Positions 1-9,903 of a DNA stretch of 64,000 nt are shown here, in pieces. The translations under genes and the position numbers were made by a program. The notes below the pieces were generated by a model. The model saw only the letters and a list, made by a program, of their open reading frames with translations, was not told the DNA's origin and searched no databases. Positions within the stretch are counted from its first letter, which is position 1. Each line of letters begins with the position of its first letter. Source of the stretch: Hymenochaete sp. R1 (Eukaryota > Basidiomycota > Agaricomycetes > Hymenochaetales > Hymenochaetaceae); the NCBI GenBank assembly GCA_019400425.1, contig JAFREE010000038.1, positions 62,001 to 126,000 on the forward strand. The letters are read 5' to 3'.

Positions 1-1839
1 CGCGTCCAGACATTTGAATATACTCGCCAGAAGACAAGTTTCGGAAATCGCGTCCGTCATACTTCTTGACCTGAGTGAACACGACAGTTTTTGCAGGCAT
101 ATTCAGACCTATAGAGAAAGTCTCCGTGGCAAAGAGGACTTTGATGAGGCCTTCTTGGAAAAGGATCTCGATAACCTCTTTGAGAATGGGGAGGAGACCG
201 CCGTGGTGAATGCCAATGCCGCGCTTCAGTAGTGGAAGGATATTGGCAATCTGGGGCAGTTGACGGTCATCGGGTGCCAGGTTTTCGATAGCATTGGTGA
301 AGATGTTAGTAATTAGATCCTGTTCTTCGGCGTTATTGAACTCGAGCTTTGACATTTGGAGTGCGAGCGCCTCGCACTCCCGTTTGCTGAATGCAAATAC
401 AATGACAGGGTTGAAGTTCTTCAACATGATCATTTTGATAATCTTAGAGATATCCGAAGGCCCTAAGCAGATCCTCATCAGCTCGAGAGACTAGTATTGT
501 TCATCAGTCTTGCTGACCTTTGGTCGCCCCGACACCGCCTTTTTTTGTTCTGCCTTTCTTCCCTTTTCCAGACTTCGGGTCCGAAGGATCCTCACCTTGT
601 TTGTCCACGATTTTTCCCATGGCTTTCGTGAAATTATCATCTCGGAATTCGCTTTTCTCATTGACCACTAGGTATATACCCTCTCCACCTTGAGGGAAAA
701 GATAATGTTGCAGAGGCGTGGGCCGGAAGTCGGTGTACACGACGTGACAGGGCTGATCGTGCGATTTGCATATCCATTCTGCGAATTGCATGGCATTGGG
801 GATGGTAGCGGATAGGAAAACATATCGAACAGTATGGGGAAGAAGGATGATGGTTTCCTCCCACACCACCCCTCGTTCTTTGTCGCGCATGTAATGAATT
901 TCATCGAAGATCACCCATGCAACTTCTCGCATGATTTCGGAGCCTCGGTATAGCATTGACCTTAGAATCTACGAAGGTGTAGGGTTCAGCTTATGACGAC
1001 CTACTACTAAAACTAGAACGCACCTCTGTCGTCATGACCAAGCACGTAGCAGTAGGATTGATTGTAACGTCGCCCGTCATAAGACCCACATCCCCAAATT
1101 CCGCCAACATCTCTCGATATTTTTGGTTACTTAATGCCTACCGATAAGTCAGCGACTGCGCCTGACTCCTCCAGTACCATACGACACGCACCTTTATCGG
1201 ACTCGTGTAGATTACTCGCTGCTTATTCTGCAAACATTGGGCAATAGCGTACTCTGCAACTACAGTCTTCCCGGCACTCGTGTGAGCTGACACAAGCACG
1301 CTCTCATTTCGTTGGATCGCATGCACCGATACTTGCTGGAACGGATCGAGCGTAAACTTGTATTCGCGTGCGGGTTTCGTTGGTGGGATATGCTTTGATA
1401 TTGGGACGTAGTCATAACTAGGTGGTACTGCGACTTGGTGTCGGACTTGGTGCCGGAGCTCAAGACGTGAGCCAGCTTCCACAGAGGACCCGGTGAGGCC
1501 TGCACTCGCAGCAACTTCGCGCTTGGCTTCGATCTCGACTTCGTCAACGACGACAGGGGCAGGAGAGGCGATTCGTGACTTCTTCACTTCTGGTTCGTCC
1601 TCGACATCTCTCTCAAGTCTTGTGCCTTCCAAAGTCGAACCATTCATTCTAACAGTCCCTCTACCACCGCGAACCTCCTCATCCGAGGTGTCCGCCTTAC
1701 GCTTCAAGTCCCGAGAAGCCAAGTCGTCGCCTTTACTGACACCGTTCGACCGTACAATGCCGGCCTCGTCCTCATCCATCGAGTCATTGTCATCATTGGG
1801 TGCGTCGTCGAGGAAAGAGAAAAGATCGTTGGAAGCCAT
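1..1839 (-). CDS. MTR4: MTR4-type exosome-associated DExH RNA helicase, 5' part (cut by window start)
   Basis: This is the N-terminal half of an Mtr4/Dob1 ATP-dependent RNA helicase, the nuclear helicase that feeds RNA to the exosome, alone or in TRAMP. The start is the ATG at 1839. Residues 1-150 are acidic and low-complexity, followed by the RecA1 core: TSAGKT (motif I), DEIHYM (II) and SATIPN (III). RecA2 follows with the [10 protein letters not shown] segment, an HHGGLLP-like segment, and [16 protein letters not shown] ending at an IQMSGR motif VI at the window edge. Proposed exons are 1839-1192, 1137-1024 and 968 to about 522, then a further exon from about 450 to the edge; all splice sites are GT-AG. 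The Mtr4-type [11 protein letters not shown] segment and the short N-terminus favour Mtr4 over Ski2. The arch (KOW) and C-terminal domains lie outside the window. Confidence 0.95.
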
Positions 1840-2185
1840 GGCGGCGCGTCCTGAGTCTTACATTCGAACAAAGCGAATTCGAGAATTTTGTTTGTTTTGC
1901 CGTACTCGTACGCGCTTGAATAATTGTAGGTCCAGCTCTTACTCGATTCAGCCATGCACATGCCCTTGCCTTTTGTCAACTTCAGCGACTTGCCAACAGC
2001 TCACAGAGAAGCAAAACCTCGGAAAGAGCGATAATAACATCAAAGGTATCTCTAGGATACCGATACCCTATATCTATTTAAGAAGGAATGTACAAAGGTG
2101 TGTATAAGCGAATGATATGCAAAGTTAGGATTTCGTATAATCCCTTTCAGTTTGCTCTGCTCAGCATGAGTCAAAATGAAAAGTA

Positions 2186-3597
2186 TTAAGAAAGCGGGAA
2201 GGCCTCGCCACGGGCAGTCTTGATCCATTCGGCGTTGGCGTGGGGATATTGCCATGCCATGATGCCGCCTGTCCAGCCTTGGTCCTTGGCTTGCTTCAAG
2301 CATTTGGAAAGCTCCGACGGTTCCATGAACCCAGAGCCCGCGTCTGAGGAGGTTCCTGGTTTCCCAACAACGAGCTTATTCTGGTCGATGCCTTGCGCTG
2401 CAATTTCCTTCAAAGAAGATCCAGGGAATACACCGCCAGACTTCTGGATGAGGGTATCGCAGTCCATGTATAAGGAAGGCTGGTTATAGAACTGAATGTT
2501 GTACTAGAGATGACTGCATGTCAGATTGGAAAAAAAGCCTCGAAGATACATTACGTACCCAGTCGATTGTGTCTCCAACCTCTTTGTGAACCTTGTGGTA
2601 AGCATCGGGATAGGTTTCGCCAAACCAAGGAGCGACAGCTGGTGCGTGAAGGAGATATTAGTGAGAGTGGAAATTTACTAGAAGAAAAGAGACATACGAG
2701 CATGTGTGATGAGATACTTGTTCTGCGGCAATTTCGCCCTTAATGCTTTGTGGAATGTAATCACCCACTCCTCAGCCTTACCATTTCGCGCATCCATAAG
2801 TGCCAATTCTTCATAGTCAACATCAATACCATCCAAGTCGTTGTCGATGATCCATTGTGCCATGGTATTCCCGGTTTTTTCGGCGTCCGCACCTTGTGTG
2901 AGTGGTTTGTCCGTCTCACCAAACGCGGCGGCAATGATCTTGATTCCCGCGTCGTTGTATGTCTTCTTCAACTCCTTGCGCTTAGCCGGGTCCAGGGTTG
3001 CCCAGTTTTGGACTTGGTCTAGGGGTCCGGCTGTCGTGAGGAAAGAAAGTGCGCTAAGGAAAGTGAAAAAGTTAACAAATGGTTAACAAAATAAGATTTA
3101 GAAAGCTATACGAACACAACCGTCCATCCCTTCATTTCACTGACGTCAGGGAGAACACCGGTAACCCACCCGTCGCTATACACAACGAACTGAGAGCCGC
3201 CAGAAGAGCCAGAGCCGGAGGACGTGCTTGCTGGTGCAGAGCTAGATCCAGAGGCCGAGCCAGACGCTGTGTTTGCCGGAGCTGAGGCAGAACCTGTCGC
3301 CGAGCCAGAAGCACCACCAGTTGCTGTCCCAGAGGCGCCGCCTGCAGCCGTACCACTAGGAGCGCCTGTCCCGGTAGCTCCAGTAGCACTCGATGCCGGC
3401 GCAGTGGCTGCTCCAGTACCTGCGCCAGTACCTGCGCCAGTAGCCGCACTAGTAGCTGCTCCAGAAGGTGCGCCAGTTGCAGACGCGCCAGCGCAGGTGC
3501 ATCCACTAGCTTCAGCGCTGCTCAGCACCGCGGCATATGTCGTCGAGGACAGAGCCGATAAAAGAAGGGCCAATGTCGAGAGTCCCTTAAACTTCAT
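2186..3597 (-). CDS. Secreted GH18 chitinase with Gly/Ala/Ser/Thr-rich N-terminal linker
   Basis: Glycoside hydrolase family 18 protein expected to cut chitin or related GlcNAc polymers. The ATG at 3597 opens a classical signal peptide (MKFKGLSTLALLLSALSS). It is followed by about 100 residues made almost only of Gly, Ala, Ser, Thr and Pro, a mucin-like O-glycosylatable linker. The catalytic domain begins around residue 138 (FVVYSDGW) and carries the family signature DGIDVDYE with the catalytic Glu; the WQYPHAN stretch is near the C-terminus. Exons 3597-3116, 3053-2698, 2638-2559 and 2503-2186 join in frame to 411 aa. I see no carbohydrate-binding module. The linker comes before the catalytic domain, whereas many fungal chitinases have it after. 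The substrate could also be another GlcNAc polymer, as in endo-beta-N-acetylglucosaminidases of GH18. Confidence 0.9.
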
Positions 3598-5509
3598 ATC
3601 GAATAAATCGCTTCTGTAAGTACGTTAGTAAAGAATGTGCGTATACGCCCGATAGTTGTTGTTGGTATGAACAAGTAAGGACAGTAGTGAGTGAGGGGAG
3701 TCACTCAAGCTCTTTCGGGAAAAGATTAAAGAGAAAGGAAAGAAAGGGCTGGGGAAAGAGAAGTCGGGCGCCGAGGGGAGGTTTATAAGGTCCCAGCGAA
3801 GGAGACAAGCGCATTGTGCAAAGGCGACTGGGAAGCATAGTAATGTAACGAGAAAGAAAACACTTACGGGACATCTGAACTCTCTTAGCATAGTAGCGAA
3901 TATTTGCTGGTAGTTTGCCATTTGCCTGAGCGAACGCCCTCGAGCTTGTTCGAGGTAGGGGAGAATAATAGCAGATGAAATTTGTGAGAGGAGCATAGTC
4001 ATGTCAGTATGTATCAGTCCGGTCTGAATAATATTAGTCAGGAAGGACATGTGAACAATATTCTTGGCTTTGCAACCAGAAAATCAGATTTCTTTGCACC
4101 TGAAAAATCAGTCCGCATATAGTTTTATGCATATAGTGAACATGCCCCTGTTGCGTACTTATGTATAGTTTTCGTTTGAGGTTGGTTGAGAGCCTTTCAA
4201 ACGCTCGCCGACGCCTACGAGAGCCGGAGGCTTCGTTCGTCGCATTCTACGCGAGGGAATGCTAATCTTGGCATAAATCCTCATGAAACTCTACTTCATT
4301 GCAGCAGTTTCATACACCAGGGCGCGAATCTCACGATCAAGAGGTCTACACGCCCAAATGGGCTGGTCGTTCGCCATCGTGCATTGTTTGCAATGTGAAA
4401 GGCGCCAATATCAACCTGGCTGCAAACTTATTTTAGTTACATGAGACAGCAGAAGCAAATTCGCAGAAAACCTACGACATGAGCAAATCCAGGTGATCAC
4501 ACGACACTAGTTCACTTCTTGGTAGTATCACTCGGTTTTTGAATGCACGATGGCGCACTCACCGGCTGAAGTCGCGGGCAAATCAACTTTGATTCGTCAA
4601 GTGCATAAGTTTGCTTGCAAAATTGAGCCTCATACGCATGAGTATGTCTCGACATACGTTGCGACAGTAGCCAGATCGCGTCTCCTATATGGAATAGGAG
4701 GCGCTACTCAGTTCTCGTTGTACATGTCTGTTCCTCATGGCCAGGATATTGACATTTCTGCACCGTGAATTGGGTAAATCAAACCAGATAGTAGCTCAGC
4801 GGTGCCTGTGGAATATTACGCAGTAGCAGACATGTTTTATGTCTATTAATGCCAACTCAGGTAAGAAAACTCACTGATCGGGTAACTGCAGCACGCAAAC
4901 TGAAATTCATGACGTTTCATCCAGTCGCCTCCCCTGTTTTCGTACAATTAAGATCGCAGGCAGGCGTTGTCTTATTTTTTCTTAAAAATGTGCTTCTCCG
5001 GGCCCCCTTTGGTAACGTGAATATGTTTGACTGGCTTTGATGAGGGTGAGAGGGAGAAGGGTAATAATACTGGTTCGCCCGATCCGTTCGGCTTCCCGCC
5101 TGCATCACGTGGATTTTAGTGGACATGAGCAGTCACTACAGACAAATGAGGATTTGTGACCTCAAAAAACCCATCACAAATTCTTGAAAAATTCTAAGTA
5201 TGTTTTTGAAGTTTTTTGTGCAGGTAAATCCGAAAATGTATCCGTATTTTGGCAGGAGGATAAGAGTTTGTTTCAGAATTTTGTCAACCTCACAAATTTT
5301 GAGACAAACTTAGAATACATTTCCCACTTTTTGACGCATTTGTCCGGCCAACAAATTGGACCATGCCTGCTGTGACTAGTCTTAGAGCGGAACTAAGCGA
5401 GCTGCACGACGCCATTCGGCTCTCACCACGACACTCTTAACGATATATAGCATTCTCGGCATACTACTCGTATACATTCTGGTACTCTCGCGCGCCATCT
5501 CGGAGAATA
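3598..5509. other. Intergenic, 1.9 kb, no supported gene
   Basis: This stretch lies between the chitinase (minus) and the amidotransferase (plus), so it holds two divergent promoters. Several short open frames occur on both strands (for example 4550-4768 and 3625-4050) but none shows a domain, splice structure or consistent codon use. A purine-rich tract of about 60 bases lies near 3715-3775, just upstream of the chitinase. An AT-rich stretch spans about 5150-5330. Confidence 0.6.
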
Positions 5510-6402
5510 ATGGCACTCTCAAAGCGTCCAACGAAACTCGCCTTGCTCATGTGTGATACCCCCGTGCCCACCGTCCTCGAAGCGTACGGAACATACCTCG
5601 ACATCTTCCGCAATCAACTACGTGACTCGAACCCAGAATCGTCTTTCCCCTTCACGCTAGACGGGTTTGATGTGGTTACGGAACAGAAATTTCCTGACCT
5701 TGACGATGGGTATGTCGGTATACTGATATCGGGGTCGAAGTACTCAGCGTATGATAACGACCCGTGGATTGTGAAGTTAGTCGAATTTGTACGGGAGGCA
5801 GTGGAGACGAGTCCTGAAGTCAAGATAATCGGTGCGCTTTTCGTCTTCTTTATTTCTTTTGATAGTTCATGGACTATCAGGTATCTGCTTTGGCCACCAG
5901 ATTGTCGCTAGAGCGCTAGGAGGGGAATGTGTCCCCAACAACGGCCTATGGGAGGTAGGGACGACAGACTTCGAATTGACGAACGTAGGAAAAGAGATAT
6001 TCATGACTGAAGATACTTCAATAGTGAGTTACATGCATATTCGGTGGCTTAAGCTTTCTCATGAACATGTACCTCTGGCAGTCAATCCAGCAAATGCACC
6101 GTGATCACGTCCCGACCGTCCCACCGTCCTTCGAATCTCTAGGCTCAACTTCAGTATGTCCGGTACAAGGGCTCATTCGTCGATACCCAAATAGCCGCGA
6201 AATTCAGATTTTCACTGTTCAAGGTCACCCAGAGTTTACAACGGAAATCGTGAATGCTATCATCGACGTCAGGGAAAAGAGCGGAGCGATGTCCCCAGAG
6301 GCGGTAGAAGATGGAAGGAAAAGGGCTGGAAGGAGACATGATGGGATCGGGAGTATTGGAAGGGCAATATGGAGGGTCTTGGGCGTCGAAGCAAAAGCCT
6401 GA
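5510..6402 (+). CDS. Class-I glutamine amidotransferase-like protein
   Basis: Class-I glutamine amidotransferase (GATase1) fold. The nucleophile elbow GICFGHQI carries the Cys, and QGHPEF supplies the catalytic His and Glu, so the triad is complete. Exons 5510-5831, 5881-6023 and 6091-6402 join exactly to 258 aa. The first intron splits the Gly codon directly before ICFGHQ. The length and the lack of a synthetase domain match the free-standing fungal GATase-like proteins often annotated as GMP-synthase-like or gamma-glutamyl peptidase-like. The substrate is unknown; glutamine or gamma-glutamyl peptide hydrolysis is inferred from the fold. The protein has no signal peptide and is probably cytosolic. 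It is convergent with the NIF3-like gene, with about 255 bp between the stops. Confidence 0.9.
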
Positions 6403-6657
6403 ATTGATTTTATTTCTCCAATGATCTCCTTGCACATTAGGAAGGCGATGAAGGTTCACGACGTTGCCGAACGAGCGACCCAGCATTTGAATGTCCATGT
6501 TCATTATGATTATGCGCTACGCGTATTCAAATACCCTCCTAGATCGTACATAGACTCAGTCAAAATTTGGAATGTATTATCATGTCCTTCTGCTTCAACG
6601 TAATCTGACTATATGCGCACCTCCCAACATAACCCTTTGCCAGGCCAGCCCGCTCGA

Positions 6658-7255
6658 TTAGAAGTCCTCGATCCGATACACTTCATACGCAACCTCCTCA
6701 TAAGGATGTGCCTACAACCAACACAATATCAAACATTCAAATCACCTTCTACCCCCGCAAGCAAATGCAATATCATACCTTCTTAAGCTCCTCGACCGTT
6801 CCTTTAATCTTCGCGTTCTGAGATCCAGAGTCATCCGTAACAAGCACCTCCACACGATGCTCTTCCACCTTCTCGAGATCACCGATTGATCCTATCGCAG
6901 GAGCGGCACCCACCATAGGCCTAAACTGACCTGATTCAAGGATTTCCCCCAGTGTGTAATGGGGCCCGCGCCGAAGACGATCGGGTGGTACCAGGATGTA
7001 TCGTTTCAGATGTGTTTGATCAAATGATACTCAGAACTCGGACGCGGATCTTGACTGAGATTAGTACTCGGAGGGAGTGGACGTACCGATACCCGTACTC
7101 ATGAACGCCGCATGTTCATAATTGCCTATGCTACCCACATTACGCGGGTACGCTGCAAAGAGGCTATCGAGCACGCGTGCTGTGTCCTTGACGGGACAGA
7201 AGAACACGAGTTTGAAGCGTGTTAGAGCTGCGGCAGCGGCAGAGGATGCTGGCAT
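6658..7255 (-). CDS. NIF3-like / COG3323 small protein
   Basis: A small protein of the COG3323 type, related to the domain inserted in bacterial YqfO/NIF3 proteins and to CutA-like folds. The recognisable order is FKLVFFCPV near the start, SIGNYEHAAF, the family signature STGIGQFRP (assembled across intron 1), GDLEKVEEHRVE, and the C-terminal AHPYEEVAYEVYR. Exons 7255-7087, 6930-6779 and 6711-6658 join exactly to 124 aa, which is the usual length for stand-alone fungal members. Intron 1 is 156 nt, long for this window. The biochemical role of the family is not established. An upstream open frame on the same strand (7514-7269) looks like a mitochondrial presequence, but I could not connect it to this gene. 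Confidence 0.85.
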
Positions 7256-8064
7256 TGCGCTTTGCTCTTCAATCCAATACTACGATGGTAGCTGCAGCTG
7301 AAACGCTGACGTCCTTGAAACAGGTGCGGGCTAAAGCGAGTCGGGCTGATGTTCGGGAAAAAGATCGAACAAGGAGAAGGGAGAAGGGCACCTTGAAAGA
7401 TATCGGGCGTGAAATCGCGTATCGGGGAACGCGTGCCATTGACTTATCAGTTGTATTGCAGGCTCTCAGGGCGTAATCTAACGATAACAAACATCGGCGC
7501 TCAACGCCCGCCAAGAGAGCCTAATGAGATACATATTTACATTAAACATACACCGTGTGTCAAGTACTCGCCACCTATGACTACCACTGACAAAGAAAGG
7601 GACAGCAAAACAAACAAACACGACTCGACAAAATGAAGGATGACGCCAAAGAAGTGAGAGACGGAACGAGGAAGCTGGTCACATTGCTCGGATAGTCAAT
7701 GAATGTTGCCTATACCTGTAATTGCGATGATGAAAAGAAGGTCCTGGAGAAGATGGCAATGGATAGAATGCGAGGTGGTGTCGTGGGAGAGTCGTACAGT
7801 CGTTGAATTGAAAGATGGATGTCAGACTAGAGCTGAAGGGGGTAGATGGGCAGTACAACGCTTGGTCAGACCCGTCAACACTGACCGAAAAAGCCTATGA
7901 GGAACAAGATTGCGGCAATGAGGCGCGGAAGCAAGCATCTCCATACGCAGCCTGACTCCGAAGCATATCACCAGACTAGGTCATGCGCGTTGATAGGGGC
8001 TTCGCATGTTTGTAGAACAAGGTAGATGGATAAATTGGCAATGCATCGAAAGTACCGTGTCGAA
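7256..8064. other. Intergenic, 0.8 kb
   Basis: The stretch lies upstream of the NIF3-like gene and downstream of the Mo25 gene, both on the minus strand. It contains a minus-strand open frame of 81 codons (7269-7514), rich in Arg and Ser, with no splice link or homology that I can support. Nothing else was recognised. Confidence 0.5.
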
Positions 8065-9290
8065 TCAGAGATTTTGTATCTGTACGATCAGGAACTGCTT
8101 CTCGTCCTGAGGAAAGAAAGAAGGGAAAAAAGAAATTGTGAGTCAGCGTTCGCAAGCACATGCCAAGCAGCCACGTCCGAACTTACCGTAAATTGCTCAT
8201 CCTCCTTATCGTTGTGGAAATCACGGAGGAAGTCCAGCAGTTTCTGCTTGTTCCGACGTAGGATAGTTTCAATTTGTGGGGGCTTTTTGGGGTTCGCGAC
8301 GAAGACCTGGAAAACATGTAAGACTAATGTGCTTGAGTATGGCATCGCTGCTGACCTTGAAGACGTGGAATGCCTCAAATTGGATGTTCCGACTTTTGTC
8401 CCGAAGCATGATCATCATCATTTTAAGGTTCGCCTCGTTTGCGATATATCGGGTCATTACGTTAAAGTTCGCCCGGTCCAACAAGATCTCCCCCAGAAGC
8501 TTGAGAGACTGTCGCTTTGTGACGTAGTTGGTCGAGAGAAGCAGCGTCGTGAATGACGAGAAGAATCGATCGTAATTTTTCTCGAGATACTCGGCTACCA
8601 TGGGTTTATGCTTTGTGAGCGTCTCTTTGAGGTTCGTATACGCGTCGCACGAGATACCGAATGTCGTCGTCTCTATGTAATGAGGAAAGAGATAGAACTC
8701 TTCGGAGTAAAGTAAAATCTTTGACAGAGGCTCATGTTTGAGCATATCTCGCAAGATCATTCCGGTGTTGAGAGCAACTTCTTCATCTTCATATCCTCGG
8801 AGAACGGCGAAAATGACATCTGGAGTCGCGCAGAGGTATTCAACGGTTGGCCAACGCGATCCAATTTGACGCCGGAGGAGGTGGGTGAATATCGCGACGA
8901 CGTCCTTTCGGGATTCGAATTCTAGGCGCGACAAGTGAGAAACAAGGTGATATAAGAGGTCGGTCGAGTATGCTTCCTGTGCCAACTGTGCAACTAATTC
9001 TGGAAGTGGGTCTTGAATGGGTCAGGAACGATCTGAAAGAAACAAAGACAGCACTACGTACCTCCGTCCCCAAGGAGTACCCCCTTGATCTGCTGAAGGT
9101 ACTTTGAGACGTCGTCATTGGCCTTACAAAGTCAAGCCGATAAGTAATTAAGAAAAATAAATGAGAATGAGGGTCGCACCTTGCGTCTACTTTCGCTTCC
9201 TGGTGCGCTTGCTTCCAACCGTGGTATCGTGTCACGTAAAGCACGTACGATATCCGTCGGTGTCCTCTGCTTCGTCTTGAAGAAATTCAT
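8065..9290 (-). CDS. hymA: Mo25/CAB39-family scaffold protein (hymA type)
   Basis: Mo25 (calcium-binding protein 39; HymA in Aspergillus, Hym1 in yeast) is an armadillo/HEAT-like helical scaffold that binds and activates GCK-type kinases. In fungi it works in the RAM/MOR pathway for polarity and cell separation. The start [11 protein letters not shown] at 9290 is typical of the family. Diagnostic stretches are [34 protein letters not shown] and [14 protein letters not shown], with the C-terminus near [13 protein letters not shown]. Five exons (9290-9180, 9122-9062, 9011-8356, 8306-8187, 8106-8065) join exactly to 329 aa, the usual family length, so the gene looks intact. It is divergent from the Pil1-like gene. 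Confidence 0.95.
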
Positions 9291-9903
9291 GATGGGCTGC
9301 TATGAGAAGCCAAGAACTTGCTTATGGTCTCTAAAGTCGTTCACCGAGGGCAAGATGAGATGAAAGAAACGTGGATTAAGCAAGTCGCCTGTTATCAGGC
9401 TAGCCACGGATGTGATGCGTAGACTAATCGGTCGAGTTGAGCGTTGGTGACAGCCTGTGAACTCGCGTTTTTCCACAAGAGCCTTCAGCAGAAAGCAAGC
9501 ACAAGAGATAAGAGCAACGACGTCCACTACGACACCGCGTCGACGGGTGTAGTCCAAGAGAATGAGGAGAAGGAGAACGACAACAAGCAAGATGGTTGAT
9601 TCTTGAAATGAAGCCTTCGTTCGCACTCCGGGGAATATCCGAGAGCGGCTGATGATCGACGCTTCGCTTTCGCAAATCCAAGTCCCATTTGGTAAAATAA
9701 CACGTGACTTTATCTTACCAAATACGAAATAATGACACGTGATATGACGACTGCGCATTTCTGAGTCTTCTCGACTCCGAGGCTTGAAATAAGGCTGTGT
9801 GTATCGGAGGAGGCACCACTGGCATTCGCTGAAGGAACACCTCTTTACCTCCGACGACGACGACGACGATCACCACCTCCACTAAAAAACACAAATTTGC
9901 ACG
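9291..9903. promoter_or_regulatory. Shared divergent promoter region of the Mo25 and Pil1-like genes
   Basis: About 610 bp separate the two start codons. A CGA triplet repeat (five units) lies at about 9855-9872, in the probable 5' UTR of the Pil1-like gene. A minus-strand open frame of 152 codons (9300-9758) contains a short hydrophobic run but no recognised domain and is probably chance. Confidence 0.5.

Noticed and set aside
1493..2107. Plus-strand frame of 204 codons
   Set aside because: It is antisense to the Ser/Glu-rich N-terminus of MTR4, with no supporting motif.
4550..4768. 72-codon plus-strand frame in the intergenic region after the chitinase
   Set aside because: No domain, no neighbouring exons, and composition like the surrounding non-coding sequence.
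9300..9758. Minus-strand frame of 152 codons with a hydrophobic run, considered as a small membrane protein
   Set aside because: It lies in the divergent promoter between Mo25 and the Pil1-like gene, has no domain, and its hydrophobic run comes from a GT/CA-rich stretch.
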